Origin: an uncultured Luminiphilus sp.
Lineage (GTDB): Bacteria; Pseudomonadota; Gammaproteobacteria; Pseudomonadales; Halieaceae
DNA: 64,000 bases
Direction of reading: 5' to 3'
Assembly (NCBI GenBank): GCA_943840615.1
Contig: CALSVI010000002.1
Location: 62,001-126,000 of the forward strand
The notes under the pieces are model-generated. The model had not been told where the DNA came from and searched no databases. It saw only the letters and a program-made list of their open reading frames with translations. Of this stretch, positions 18,598-27,537 are shown one piece after another; the stretch's first letter is position 1, and every line of letters begins with the position of its first letter. Position numbers and translations under genes: made by a program.

Positions 18598-20986
18598 TCA
18601 GAACGCCTGGTCCCAGCGCAAGCCGAGGGTGTAACCCCGGTGCTGGTAGCCGTCGCGGGCAGCGGTAATGCGATAGCTGGCAAAACCCGAAAAGCCATAG
18701 GAAAATTGGCCGGCGAGGTTAAATGAGGCATCCCAGTATTGCCCATCCAGAACTTCGCGCCGGATACCCATCTCTTGCCCAAACCCTTCAAGATCATTCG
18801 CCAGAAGCGTCGAAGTGACGGAATCACCGCGATTGGATTCACTCACAAAGTGGAGCATCACTCCCGGAACTAACACACCAAAATCGGTCAGCCACGCGTA
18901 ATCAGCCTGCAGGCCAAGGCGCAATATCGATTTCTCAAAACGACTTCCACCGACCGCCATCTCCCACGCCTTTGAAGAGCCTTCCAGCGCCTCTTCTTGA
19001 TAAGCGTCAATCTCACCGTCGAGGTAGAAATAGGATGCCGTCGGACCAAGACGCCAACCCGCGGTATTGAGCATATACCCCAGATTGACCGCCGCCGTCA
19101 TGTGGTCGCCTCCAGTAGCACCGCGGTAATCTGAAGAAAAGCTTCCGCCCGCGTCAACGTACGCCACTTGTCGACTCATGTCGTAATCGTCGTCCGCCCA
19201 TCCCAATTGCAAATCGAGAAAGCCTGCATCGCTGAACTGCCAGCCGCCGTAAAGCGTCAAAGCGGTGGTCTCCGAGTCACTTGTCGCATCGGCATAGTCG
19301 GTCTCAGTTTCTGCGATGCTGACCGCCAGACCTGCGTATAAATCAGGGGTAAAACGATAGTCAGCACCCGCAGTGAGTGACCAGGAGTCCTCGTCGTACT
19401 GGCGACGGGCGTCTGTATCGCGCCGCTCAGTCACATCCAGATCGCCCTGCAGATAAACACCCCAATTGCCAAAATCAGGGACCTAACTCGCCCATTCCTG
19501 CCTGGTCAGCGGCCTCCTCAAGTAACGCCCCGGGTAAGGCCTCACCGGCAAAATTCAGGGACAGCCCCGCGAGGCTCACGCCCCGGCCCCCGCCACTCTT
19601 GATTCGGCCTAGTCGTTGAGTAAGTTGTTGGTGATGCCGGGAGGCTGTCTCGATGACCGCGTCAATGCGGTTAGCCAATAGCTGTGGCGAAATGCCTGCA
19701 AAGCGGCTACCTGTTGATCTGAGGAGCTATCACTCGACTTTAAACTGCACACGCTGCGAGCAGATCTTGCTGACCTGCCGTCAGTGCTTGCTGATCTCCC
19801 TCCATAATCAACCGAGGGCAGGCATCATCGATAGCCCCGCACAGAGTTCGATCGTCCTCAGAAAGACCTCTAGCTCTACAAGATCCTCGCCTAGATTAGC
19901 CAGCTCTTCTGCACCACAGAGCAACCGTTGTTCATCTGCCTATTTCCCGTGTCTGTCGCAACGCAGCTGTCGCTTGAATTAGGAACTCCGTCACCATCAT
20001 CGTCTCGCTGCCCTCGCTGCAACCGATGGAATCAGCCGATTCGCCGGTGGGCGTTGCAGGACACTCGTCAAGCAAATCGCTAACACCATCCAAATCTGTA
20101 TCTTTTTGATGATGTGCAGCAACCTTCAGCATCCACGCTTCTCCCCGGCGTCGCCGGACAGAGGTCGACGCGTCCTTAACGCCATCCGAATCCGTGTCCT
20201 TCTGCGATGCTGAACAACCGTTCGATTCGACCAATTCCCCAGCAAGCGTAGCTGGGGCACTGATCGGCAGTGTTACCGACCCGTCGCGTCCTCATCGATT
20301 TGCGCCTCAGAACAACCTTTTTTGTTAACGATCTCTCCGGCATTGGTATCTGGGCATTGATCGCGCTGATCGACCACACCGTCGTCGTCCGTATCAATTT
20401 CATCCTCTGCGCAGCCGTTAGCATCAATCTCCAACCCTGGTGTGGCACTGTATAGGGGCACAGATCAGTATCATCTGGCACCCCATCCCAGTCTGTATCA
20501 GCTGGGAGGTCAGATCCTGAGTCGAACCTCACAACCCGAGCCATCGACGACAGTCACCCGCGGCGTACTTGGACACTGGTCTACACCGTCGTAGACGCCG
20601 TCACCGTCGCTATCATTGTTCAACGGCAGTTTTTCGAAAGCAGCGTTTAGGGTCGTAGGCGGAATCGAGCTTGGGTATGGCCCAAGCACCAACACGAGAT
20701 TGCTGCCCTGCGGGCTGCCGTCCACAGTCCAACCTGCAAATTGGTAGCCGCTATCGGGGCTTGCAGTGAAGGTGGCAGAACCGCCTTGAGTATCAGTCAC
20801 ATAGTCAGTGACACACGAATCCCGACAATTTTGTAGATAGTCAATCTCCCTGACGCCTGCGATGTTGACCGTTCCAGTGTCCACAGGCGATACATTTACC
20901 GTAATCTGCGCCTGCGACATCGCCGATAATAGAACCCCACTGGCGGCCGCCAGTGACAATAAAATTGTTCGACTAATGCGGTACAA
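18598..20986 (-). pseudogene. Secreted Ca-binding-repeat/autotransporter beta-barrel protein, broken by about a dozen frameshifts
   Basis: Read through the frames, this gene encodes in order: a signal peptide (LLSLAAASGVLLSAMSQAQ), a bacterial repeat domain with GYQFAGWTVDG, and several thrombospondin type 3-like Ca-binding repeats. Examples of the repeats are NDSDGDGVYDGVDQCP, ADTDWDGVPDDTDLCP, IDTDDDGVVDQRDQCP and KDTDLDGVSDLLDECP. A helical region with LTAGQQDLLAAC follows, and the C-terminal autotransporter-type barrel ends in WDQAF. The first 460 and last 840 bases are open, but between about 19478 and 20525 the frame changes roughly twelve times. The start is TTG with GGAG nine bases upstream, overlapping the caspase-like gene by 14 bases. 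It may be a decayed gene or a badly sequenced one; motif preservation favours sequencing error. Confidence 0.75.
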
Positions 20987-22520
20987 AATAAAAGTCTCCT
21001 ACGGCGTCACCGGCGCCTTTAATCGCCTTAAATTGCACGTCCAGGGCACCCGGGTTCAACTGCTCACGAATCGCGAGGAACAGCGCCGGGGCTGGGAGTA
21101 TTTCGTTATTAGCCTCAAGCGCCTCTAATACAGCATCCGCAAAAATCGACTGATCACCCGACTGATCCGATACCGGAAAATCTTGCCCCGAACTGATCAA
21201 CAGACGGGACCGATTCTCGTGCCGAATCGCCAGATAGCGGTCACTGGTAAATAATTCTGGCGAGACAGCAAGGAAAAAAGTGGGCGTGTCCGCAAGCAAA
21301 CCCGAGAAGGATGAGTCAGCAATCACAAGAACCCGGCGCGCTGGCAGGCGTGCGAGATGCGCACCAATTTGCCCCACCGGAACCCAGTACGTGTCGATAG
21401 GGGGGCGCTGTGCGTTGACCGGCAACCAGTAACCGATCTGCATCTGCTCGTCAGTGCGCTCGTTGCCATACCCTGCGTAATAAATCAGCAAGTTGTCATC
21501 GGGACCCAATGTTTCGTGTAACTGATTGAGCGCAGCCAACACACTAATGTTGTCCGCGTTGTCGATACGGGTGACTTCGAAGCCGTAACGCTCCACAAGC
21601 ACTTCGCTCACCCGCCGCGCATCATTCTTAGCGCTCGACAGCGCTGTCAAGAACTGGTGCTCGGAATTGCCAATGACGAGCGCAAAGTAGCGTCCGTAAT
21701 CACGCCCGTCTGAAGACACAGATCCCGCATTGCCCAGCGATGCCACTACCGGCAGTACTTCCCCCGAGACATTCACGGGGGAATCCTCAATGCGCGCAGC
21801 AAGGGAATCGCGATCCGCCTCGGCAGCCTCTGCCCGAGCAGCCATCGCTGCGGCACGGTCCGTCTCACTTTGCAGCGCCTCGCGGGCTGCGTCTGCAGCA
21901 GCGGCGAGCTGCGCATTCTCGGCCTGCACGGCCGCCAGGGCGGCTTGTGTATCGGCGGCGGCAGCGGTCGACTCAGCCTGAGTCAATAGGGCTTCCCCGT
22001 CGGGAATGCCCCAGGCCTGTCGGTATAGATTGATTGCCATGACCGGATCACGCCCAACACCGCGGCCGGTATCGTAAAGGCTGGCGAGATTCACCATCGC
22101 GGGCTTGAAATCTGCAGCAACCGCTCGCTCATACCAATACTTGGCCATCACATAGTCGGACGCGCGGCCCAACCCTTGCTCAAAGATCTCTCCAACATAG
22201 TTCATCGCCTGAGCATCGCCGGTAGAGGCGGCGTCGAGCCAGACAGTGAGAGCGCTTTGATAATCAGCGCGGTCCCATTGGGTGTACTCGCCACCGCGGA
22301 TGGCACAGTCCTGTGCCGTGGTGCGAATCGGTCGTCGGGGTGTCATGTAAGTCGTGTTGCCCAGCCGTCTTACCTGACCCGGCAGCAGACAGTCGACAAT
22401 ATAAAACTTAGCCGCCTCGGCTTCGGCAGCAGTTTGCTCCTCGGCCAGGGGTTTGAAGTTAATAGCGGCACTCACACTCAATGCCACCACCAGTAACGCG
22501 CGATTCCATCCTTGGGGCAT
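20973..22520 (-). CDS. Exported caspase-fold (C14-like) protein with Sel1 repeats, catalytic dyad lost
   Basis: The 515-residue protein has an N-terminal hydrophobic export segment (residues 7-24) and Sel1-type repeats at about 99-170. An Ala/Glu-rich coiled coil follows at 176-246, then a caspase-family domain from about 275 (YFALVIGNSEHQFLTALSSAKNDA). Family members have a catalytic histidine in YAGHG and a cysteine in DSCYSG. Here the sites read YYAGYG (Tyr351) and ADSSFSG (Ser404), so both are replaced. The domain is otherwise well preserved (QIGYWLPVNA, ARRVLVIADS). It lies 59 bases after a transmembrane kinase gene and overlaps a surface-protein gene. The likely role is a non-catalytic binding or sensing module; that is inference. 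Confidence 0.85.
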   Translation of the reverse strand: MPQGWNRALLVVALSVSAAINFKPLAEEQTAAEAEAAKFYIVDCLLPGQVRRLGNTTYMTPRRPIRTTAQDCAIRGGEYTQWDRADYQSALTVWLDAASTGDAQAMNYVGEIFEQGLGRASDYVMAKYWYERAVAADFKPAMVNLASLYDTGRGVGRDPVMAINLYRQAWGIPDGEALLTQAESTAAAADTQAALAAVQAENAQLAAAADAAREALQSETDRAAAMAARAEAAEADRDSLAARIEDSPVNVSGEVLPVVASLGNAGSVSSDGRDYGRYFALVIGNSEHQFLTALSSAKNDARRVSEVLVERYGFEVTRIDNADNISVLAALNQLHETLGPDDNLLIYYAGYGNERTDEQMQIGYWLPVNAQRPPIDTYWVPVGQIGAHLARLPARRVLVIADSSFSGLLADTPTFFLAVSPELFTSDRYLAIRHENRSRLLISSGQDFPVSDQSGDQSIFADAVLEALEANNEILPAPALFLAIREQLNPGALDVQFKAIKGAGDAVGDFYFVPH

Positions 22521-22579
22521 GGTTTTCCCTACCGTATTGGTCGGCCGTCTTTCAGGATACGACTTCCGCGACCGCGGCG

Positions 22580-23995
22580 CTACCGCACAAACTGCGCCGC
22601 GGTGACGGCGCTTACAAGTTGCTCCAGCTCGCTCTGCTGCGCCAGGTAAGCATTGCTCTGCATGGCTTCAAGCGAAGGCAGCAGCAGTGCCGCCATCTCT
22701 GGGCTGCGGGCATCCGCAAATAGCACCGCGACCCGCTCTACCATGTTGTCCAAAGCTTCCACCGCGTCGGGGTTCCAAGGGTGCAGTAACCAGGCAGCGT
22801 CAAAATAGCGCAGGGCGCCGTCGATATCGCTGATGTCGAGGTGCGCGTAGCCCTGATCAAGGCTGTTACTGAAATCCAGCTGAGTCGCTACGGGTAACTC
22901 AGAAAACGGCACCTCGGGTCCAACCGGCGCGAGAGATTGGTAGACCCAACCGCCAGAGACCAGCACCAGCAGCACCGCCAAGCCCGCCAGTAACCGGTTT
23001 CGCTGTGCACTGCCCTGAAACAGGACCAAAAATTGACCCGCATCCTGCGGTCGAGCCTCGCGAGTGAGTCGCAGTGCCCGCAATAAAGCCTTTCGTTCCC
23101 GCTCACGCCAGGCCTTGGCCGTGCCAGTCGGTGTGAGGTTTTCGGTTAACGCTGCATCCGCCGACGCCCCCCCATAAGCATGCTCAGCTGTAAACAGCCA
23201 CCAACCAATAAGGCCGAGAGCATAGACATCGTCCGCAGGGTGGGGTTCGGTGTTGCCGATCAGCATCTCGATCGACGCAAAACGTCGTGTCAGAGCGCCC
23301 AGACGACCCGCATCATATTGATCCGTCTGCTCTGCCTCCTGAGTGAGCCGTGCAATACCAAAATCGAGCACCTTGACGCGACCTGAGGCCGTGACAAATA
23401 CGTTGTCGGGCTTCAGGTCGCAGTGCACCACTCCCTGACTGTGTGCATAAGCCAAACCTTCAGCAAATTGTCGCACCAGATCAGACCGGTCAAAGGCCTT
23501 ACCCAAGCGTTGCTCCAATCGGTCCAACCGCGATAACGGCTCGCCGTCCAAGAGTTCCATAGTCATGAACACACGATCGCCATCGCGATCAAAGTCATGC
23601 ACGGTAATCACGTTGGGGTGCGCCAACTGCTGGGTTTTGCGCGCCTCGCGCTGCAAAGAAACCAGCGCATCCGGATGCTCGCTAAAGGCCGCACTCAAGA
23701 ACTTGATGGCTACGTGACTGTTCGGGTCATCGGCTTCGGCGCGTCGTAAATCGATCGCCGTAAAGACGGTGCCCATTCCACCGGCGCCCAGCTGCTCAAG
23801 TAGGACAAAACGGTCGCGGATCAGCAAACCCTCATCACGCGCACGACCGACGAGCACCTCAAGATTGTCTTGTGCCTGATGCATATCAAGCGAGGCAGTC
23901 AACGCTCCTCGCTGAATTCGGCCCGCCACTTCGGTCACAAAAACCTCGGTCGGATCTGAGGAGATCTGAGTGAGATCCTCGGAGGGATCGCTCAC
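22580..23995 (-). CDS. Transmembrane Hanks-type serine/threonine protein kinase
   Basis: The kinase domain spans about residues 64-325, with glycine loop LGAGGMGTVF (69-78), VAIKFL lysine 98, HCDLKPDNV (191-199) and DFG (211-213). The HRD arginine is a cysteine, making it a non-RD kinase, and the APE motif is degenerate (ASIEMLIG). One membrane span follows at about 335-354. The remaining 115 or so residues, predicted periplasmic, look TPR-like and helical. The GTG start overlaps the radA stop as GTGA. The exported caspase-like, surface and PP2C genes follow on the same strand. Confidence 0.9.
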   Translation of the reverse strand: MSDPSEDLTQISSDPTEVFVTEVAGRIQRGALTASLDMHQAQDNLEVLVGRARDEGLLIRDRFVLLEQLGAGGMGTVFTAIDLRRAEADDPNSHVAIKFLSAAFSEHPDALVSLQREARKTQQLAHPNVITVHDFDRDGDRVFMTMELLDGEPLSRLDRLEQRLGKAFDRSDLVRQFAEGLAYAHSQGVVHCDLKPDNVFVTASGRVKVLDFGIARLTQEAEQTDQYDAGRLGALTRRFASIEMLIGNTEPHPADDVYALGLIGWWLFTAEHAYGGASADAALTENLTPTGTAKAWRERERKALLRALRLTREARPQDAGQFLVLFQGSAQRNRLLAGLAVLLVLVSGGWVYQSLAPVGPEVPFSELPVATQLDFSNSLDQGYAHLDISDIDGALRYFDAAWLLHPWNPDAVEALDNMVERVAVLFADARSPEMAALLLPSLEAMQSNAYLAQQSELEQLVSAVTAAQFVR

Positions 23996-25369
23996 TGGCA
24001 GGCCTCTAACGCCTCGGCGAGGCGCGAGACCGGAATGACCTTAAGGCCGGATATGGCCTTTTTGGGCGCATTGCCCTTGGGCACAATGGCGAGCTTGAAA
24101 CCGTGCTTGGCCGCCTCAGACAGGCGCTCCTGTCCACTGGCCACGGGTCGAATTTCCCCCGACAGACCCACCTCGCCAAAAACCACCCAATCCCGTGGCA
24201 AGGGTCGATCCCGAAGACTCGATACCACCGCGAGCAGCAGTGCCAAATCGGCCGACGTCTCCATCACCCGGACACCGCCCACAACGTTGGCAAATACATC
24301 CTGATCACCCACCTGAATCCCGCCGTGGCGATGCAGCACTGCCAGCAACATTGCCAGCCGATTCTGCTCAAAACCCACGGTGACGCGCCGGGGATTGCCC
24401 AGAGAACTGTCATCCACCAGCGCCTGTATCTCAACAGTAACAGGGCCGGGTACCCTCCCAGACGACCACAACGGTGGTGCCGGGCGCAGTATGTTCCGAA
24501 CGATCGAGGAAGATCGCTGAGGGGTTAGTCACTTCGCGCATACCGGTGTCAGTCATGGCGAAAATACCCAGCTCATTGACCGCGCCAAAGCGATTTTTCT
24601 GGCCCCGCAAAGTCCGGTATCGGGAGTCGTGATCGCCCTCAAGCAAAATGGAGCAGTCGATCATGTGCTCGAGCACCTTGGGGCCGGCAAGACTGCCATC
24701 TTTGGTCACGTGGCCCACCAGAATCAGCACGGTACCCGTCTGCTTCGCGTAACGCGTCAGTTGTGCCGCGCAATCACGCACCTGCGACACACTCCCCGGA
24801 GCCGAGGTTAGCGTCTCGCTGTGCACCACCTGAATCGAGTCGACCACCAAAATTTTGGGCTTCAGGGATTCCGCCGAAGACAGAATCGTATCGACATCAG
24901 TCTCTGCCATGAGCTGCAGCTGATCAGTGGGCAGGCTGAGACGGTTGGCACGCATCGCAATCTGCTCCGGAGATTCTTCCCCGGTGACGTACAGCGCAGA
25001 GTGTTCCGACGCAAGGTAACAAAGCGTTTGCAACAGCAGTGTACTTTTGCCGGCTCCCGGGTGGCCGCCAATCAGTATGCTGGAGCCCGGTATAAAACCG
25101 CCTCCCAACACCCGATCAAACTCATCAAAACCCGAGCTCAGGCGCGGCAAGTCCACCACGGCCACCTCCTCGAGTCGCTTTACGGTGGCCACGCTGCCCG
25201 CAAAACCGGTTCGACCTGTCGCGCGCTTACCTGATGATTTTCCCGCAGGCGCGCTGAGGCGAATTTCCGACAGGGTATTCCACGCATGACACTCACCGCA
25301 CTGACCCTGCCACTTGGGGAAATCTGCCCCACAGTCATTGCAGACAAATGCGGTTTTTGCCTTCGCCAC
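23992..25369 (-). CDS. radA: DNA repair protein RadA (one frameshift)
   Basis: RadA is a RecA-like branch-migration ATPase acting in recombination. The N-terminal zinc finger has cysteines at 10, 13, 24 and 27. Walker A is GGHPGAGKST (101-110) and the RadA signature is GQKNRFGAVNELG. The C-terminal Lon-protease-like domain (VTVEIQALVDDSSLGNPRR, VVGGVRVMETSADLA) is in the next frame. The join is at about 24442, where one extra base follows the codons for EGTRP; the length of 1378 nt fits. It overlaps the kinase gene by 4 bases, so it may head that transcript. Confidence 0.93.
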
Positions 25370-25458
25370 GCGAAACTCTCCGGAAACTGATGGTAATTGC
25401 TGTATTGGTAGAGGTAAGTCGGTATCCTATCAGACCGCTTGCCCTGCACCGCATCATA

Positions 25459-26538
25459 ATGCCATCCGCTTCACTCATTCCTGATCGACAACTGACCTTC
25501 TCTCCCGAACTGGCCGAGATCATCGGGCTGGAAGAGGCGGTCTTGCTGCAAGAGCTCGGCGCACAATTGACCGACCGGGATGAATGGACCCCCCTGTCTC
25601 TGGAGTCTCTCCAGCAAAACCTCTCTTTTTGGTCGGTAGACCATATTGCCCTGCTGATCGATAAGCTGGTGACACTGGGAATCGTTAATCGGGCTCCCGG
25701 CGGCAACGCCGATACGGTTGTTCTGAGCGCAGCAGCCGCAACCAATAGCATGCAGCAAGCCACTGCGGTGACATCGCACAACTTAGCCAGTGCATCAGAC
25801 AGCCTTTGGCAACCGAGCGATGCGTTGCAGGAGCTACTGTCACTCAATCACGGCATTCCGAGGTCTTTCGTCGACCAGGCCAAAGCGCAGTTTGTCCCGG
25901 CTCAAGGGAGTGAAGTCGACACCCAATTTCGCCAATATATTTTGGGACGCTGGCGCGATACACAACGGCTCGAGACCCGCCAGCAGTCATCACAAGCGTT
26001 TGAAATTGCGGCCCCTGCACCATTCGGTCGAGACTGGACACCTAATCAGGATGCTCTGGAGATACTGGAACAAGCGGGTATTGATATCGTTTTTGCCGAA
26101 TCGGTGCGGTCTGAATTCATTCTTTATTGGAGTGAGCGTGGCGGTCCACCCAAGGAAGTGAACAGCCGTTTTGTAGAACACGTGCGCCGTCGCTGGCTGA
26201 AGCACACAAGCCAGATACAGCACAGCACGGAACCCACGCGCATCCCCCGCAACTGGCAGCCAGATGTATCGGTCTATGAAACACTGCGCCTCGCCGGCAT
26301 TGATGAGCAGGATGCACGCGCACTGCTACCCGAATTTGTGATGTACTGGATCGACAGCAACGAGGTCCACACCTCGTGGAATAGTAAATTCCTGCAGCAC
26401 GCCAAACGCCAATGTCGTGGCGCAGGATATGGAGATCAGGATGGCGGAGAAAAAGGACGCGGCAACGCTGGCGGAAGCCATCGCTCAAAAGACCGAAGTC
26501 TCAGCGACGACCTCACCGACACCAGCTGGGCTAACTGA
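25459..26538 (+). CDS. DnaT-like ssDNA-binding primosome protein
   Basis: The C-terminal half carries two DnaT-type DNA-binding domains with the pattern W-P-D/N, L-x3-GI-x5-A, F-x2-YW and W-x3-F-x-H-x-R. The first is WTPNQDALEILEQAGI to FVEHVRRRW, the second WQPDVSVYETLRLAGI to FLQHAKRQ. The N-terminal half resembles a winged-helix replication protein (IGLEEAVLLQELG, VDHIALLIDKLVTLGIV). The ATG at 25459 is chosen since earlier residues lack family character. The last 40 residues are Gly/Arg/Ser-rich and overlap the next gene in another frame, suggesting a frameshift at about 26412. It is divergent from radA. Confidence 0.78.
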   Translation: MPSASLIPDRQLTFSPELAEIIGLEEAVLLQELGAQLTDRDEWTPLSLESLQQNLSFWSVDHIALLIDKLVTLGIVNRAPGGNADTVVLSAAAATNSMQQATAVTSHNLASASDSLWQPSDALQELLSLNHGIPRSFVDQAKAQFVPAQGSEVDTQFRQYILGRWRDTQRLETRQQSSQAFEIAAPAPFGRDWTPNQDALEILEQAGIDIVFAESVRSEFILYWSERGGPPKEVNSRFVEHVRRRWLKHTSQIQHSTEPTRIPRNWQPDVSVYETLRLAGIDEQDARALLPEFVMYWIDSNEVHTSWNSKFLQHAKRQCRGAGYGDQDGGEKGRGNAGGSHRSKDRSLSDDLTDTSWAN

Positions 26539-27118
26539 CCCATCCGAGCCACCGGATTCGCAGCTGGTTGAGGCTATCAATCAGGTTTTTGCGCTATTTC
26601 GGCTCAACTACCACAACCAATACTACGCGGCCTGGTCAGACGCCGAGCAGGTGAAGCAGGTCAAACGGCTCTGGCTGGAGGCCCTCGATGCCTATCCGAC
26701 CGCCGTGATATTGCGCGCTGCCCAGCACGCGATCGAGCATAGCGACTATCTGCCTACTTTGAATCGAATGATTGAGGCTTGCCGACATTGCTTGAGTGAC
26801 CTTGGCCTACCCGCGCCCTACGACGCTTATCGCGAGGCCTGCCTAGCACCGTCACCCAAAACCGACGCGGCCTGGCGACACCCTGCAGTCTATTTGGCGG
26901 GACGTGACAGTGACTGGTTTTTTCTGGCTAATGAGTCGGAATCAAAGACTTGGCCTGTCTATCGTGACCACTACGAGCGATGGGTCAGCCGTGCGGCCCG
27001 CGGAGAGCCACTTGAAGGTCCCGAGCGCGTTGCGCTGACCGCGCCAGATGAAGCACTCCCGAGCAAAGACGAGCAGGTGACCCATCTCTCAAGACTGAGA
27101 AAAGAAGTGGGGCTGTAA
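26441..27118 (+). CDS. Lambda P-like replication protein (possible DnaB helicase loader)
   Basis: The 225-residue protein resembles the lambda replication protein P family. An acidic linker precedes a helical core with FALFRLNYHNQYYAAWSD, KRLWLEALDAYP and HSDYLPTLNRMIEACR. Phage P recruits host DnaB to the origin. The ATG at 26441 has GGAG six bases upstream; an in-frame GTG at 26417 is possible. It follows the DnaT-like gene and is convergent with the HPt and dnaB genes. No other phage genes are near, so it appears to be a resident chromosomal gene. Loader activity is inference. Confidence 0.7.
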   Translation: MAEKKDAATLAEAIAQKTEVSATTSPTPAGLTDPSEPPDSQLVEAINQVFALFRLNYHNQYYAAWSDAEQVKQVKRLWLEALDAYPTAVILRAAQHAIEHSDYLPTLNRMIEACRHCLSDLGLPAPYDAYREACLAPSPKTDAAWRHPAVYLAGRDSDWFFLANESESKTWPVYRDHYERWVSRAARGEPLEGPERVALTAPDEALPSKDEQVTHLSRLRKEVGL

Positions 27119-27130
27119 ACCTTCTTCGAG

Positions 27131-27484
27131 TCAGTCGCTCACCAGCCACGCCTCAATAGCCTCACGAAGACGTTGCGCCTGATCCAGCAAGATCTGATGT
27201 TTGATTGTCATCACCGGCGCATCTGCCTCGGCACAGGCCTGCTCAAGCTCGCGCGCTGCCGCGGAAAGTAGCAGCGCATGCAAGTTGGCACTGGTGCCCT
27301 TTATGCGGTGAGCGAGCAGACGTAACGCCTCTGCGTCACCCGCTGCGACCGCTTGCTGACTCGCCACAACATCTGCGCTCAGCTCTTCAATAAACGCAGA
27401 CAGCAGTGTAGTAACGATCTGCCGGTCTCCCCCAAGCATCTCGAGTAGTGCAGTGAAATCGATGGGCGCAACCGGTTGATTCAT
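27131..27484 (-). CDS. HPt (histidine phosphotransfer) domain protein
   Basis: This is a stand-alone phosphotransfer domain of 117 residues, helical, with the phosphoacceptor motif AHRIKGTSANL (His59). Such proteins relay phosphate between a hybrid kinase and a response regulator in the cytoplasm. The ATG at 27484 removes an unrelated N-terminal extension. It lies 53 bases downstream of dnaB on the same strand and convergent with the P-like gene. No cognate kinase or regulator is nearby, so its pathway cannot be named. Confidence 0.83.
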   Translation of the reverse strand: MNQPVAPIDFTALLEMLGGDRQIVTTLLSAFIEELSADVVASQQAVAAGDAEALRLLAHRIKGTSANLHALLLSAAARELEQACAEADAPVMTIKHQILLDQAQRLREAIEAWLVSD

Positions 27485-27537
27485 CGACAAACCCTCAGGC
27501 ACACCCGCCGGTCTGTGCCGGGGGCGCGGAGGCGCGA

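Noticed and set aside
17752-23995. Type VI secretion regulatory module (PpkA/PppA-like)
   Set aside because: Only the kinase and phosphatase classes match; no Tss genes, FHA protein or effector genes lie in the window.
25459-27118. Prophage remnant based on the lambda P-like gene
   Set aside because: No integrase, structural, lysis or repressor genes, no attachment repeats, and neighbours are core chromosomal genes.
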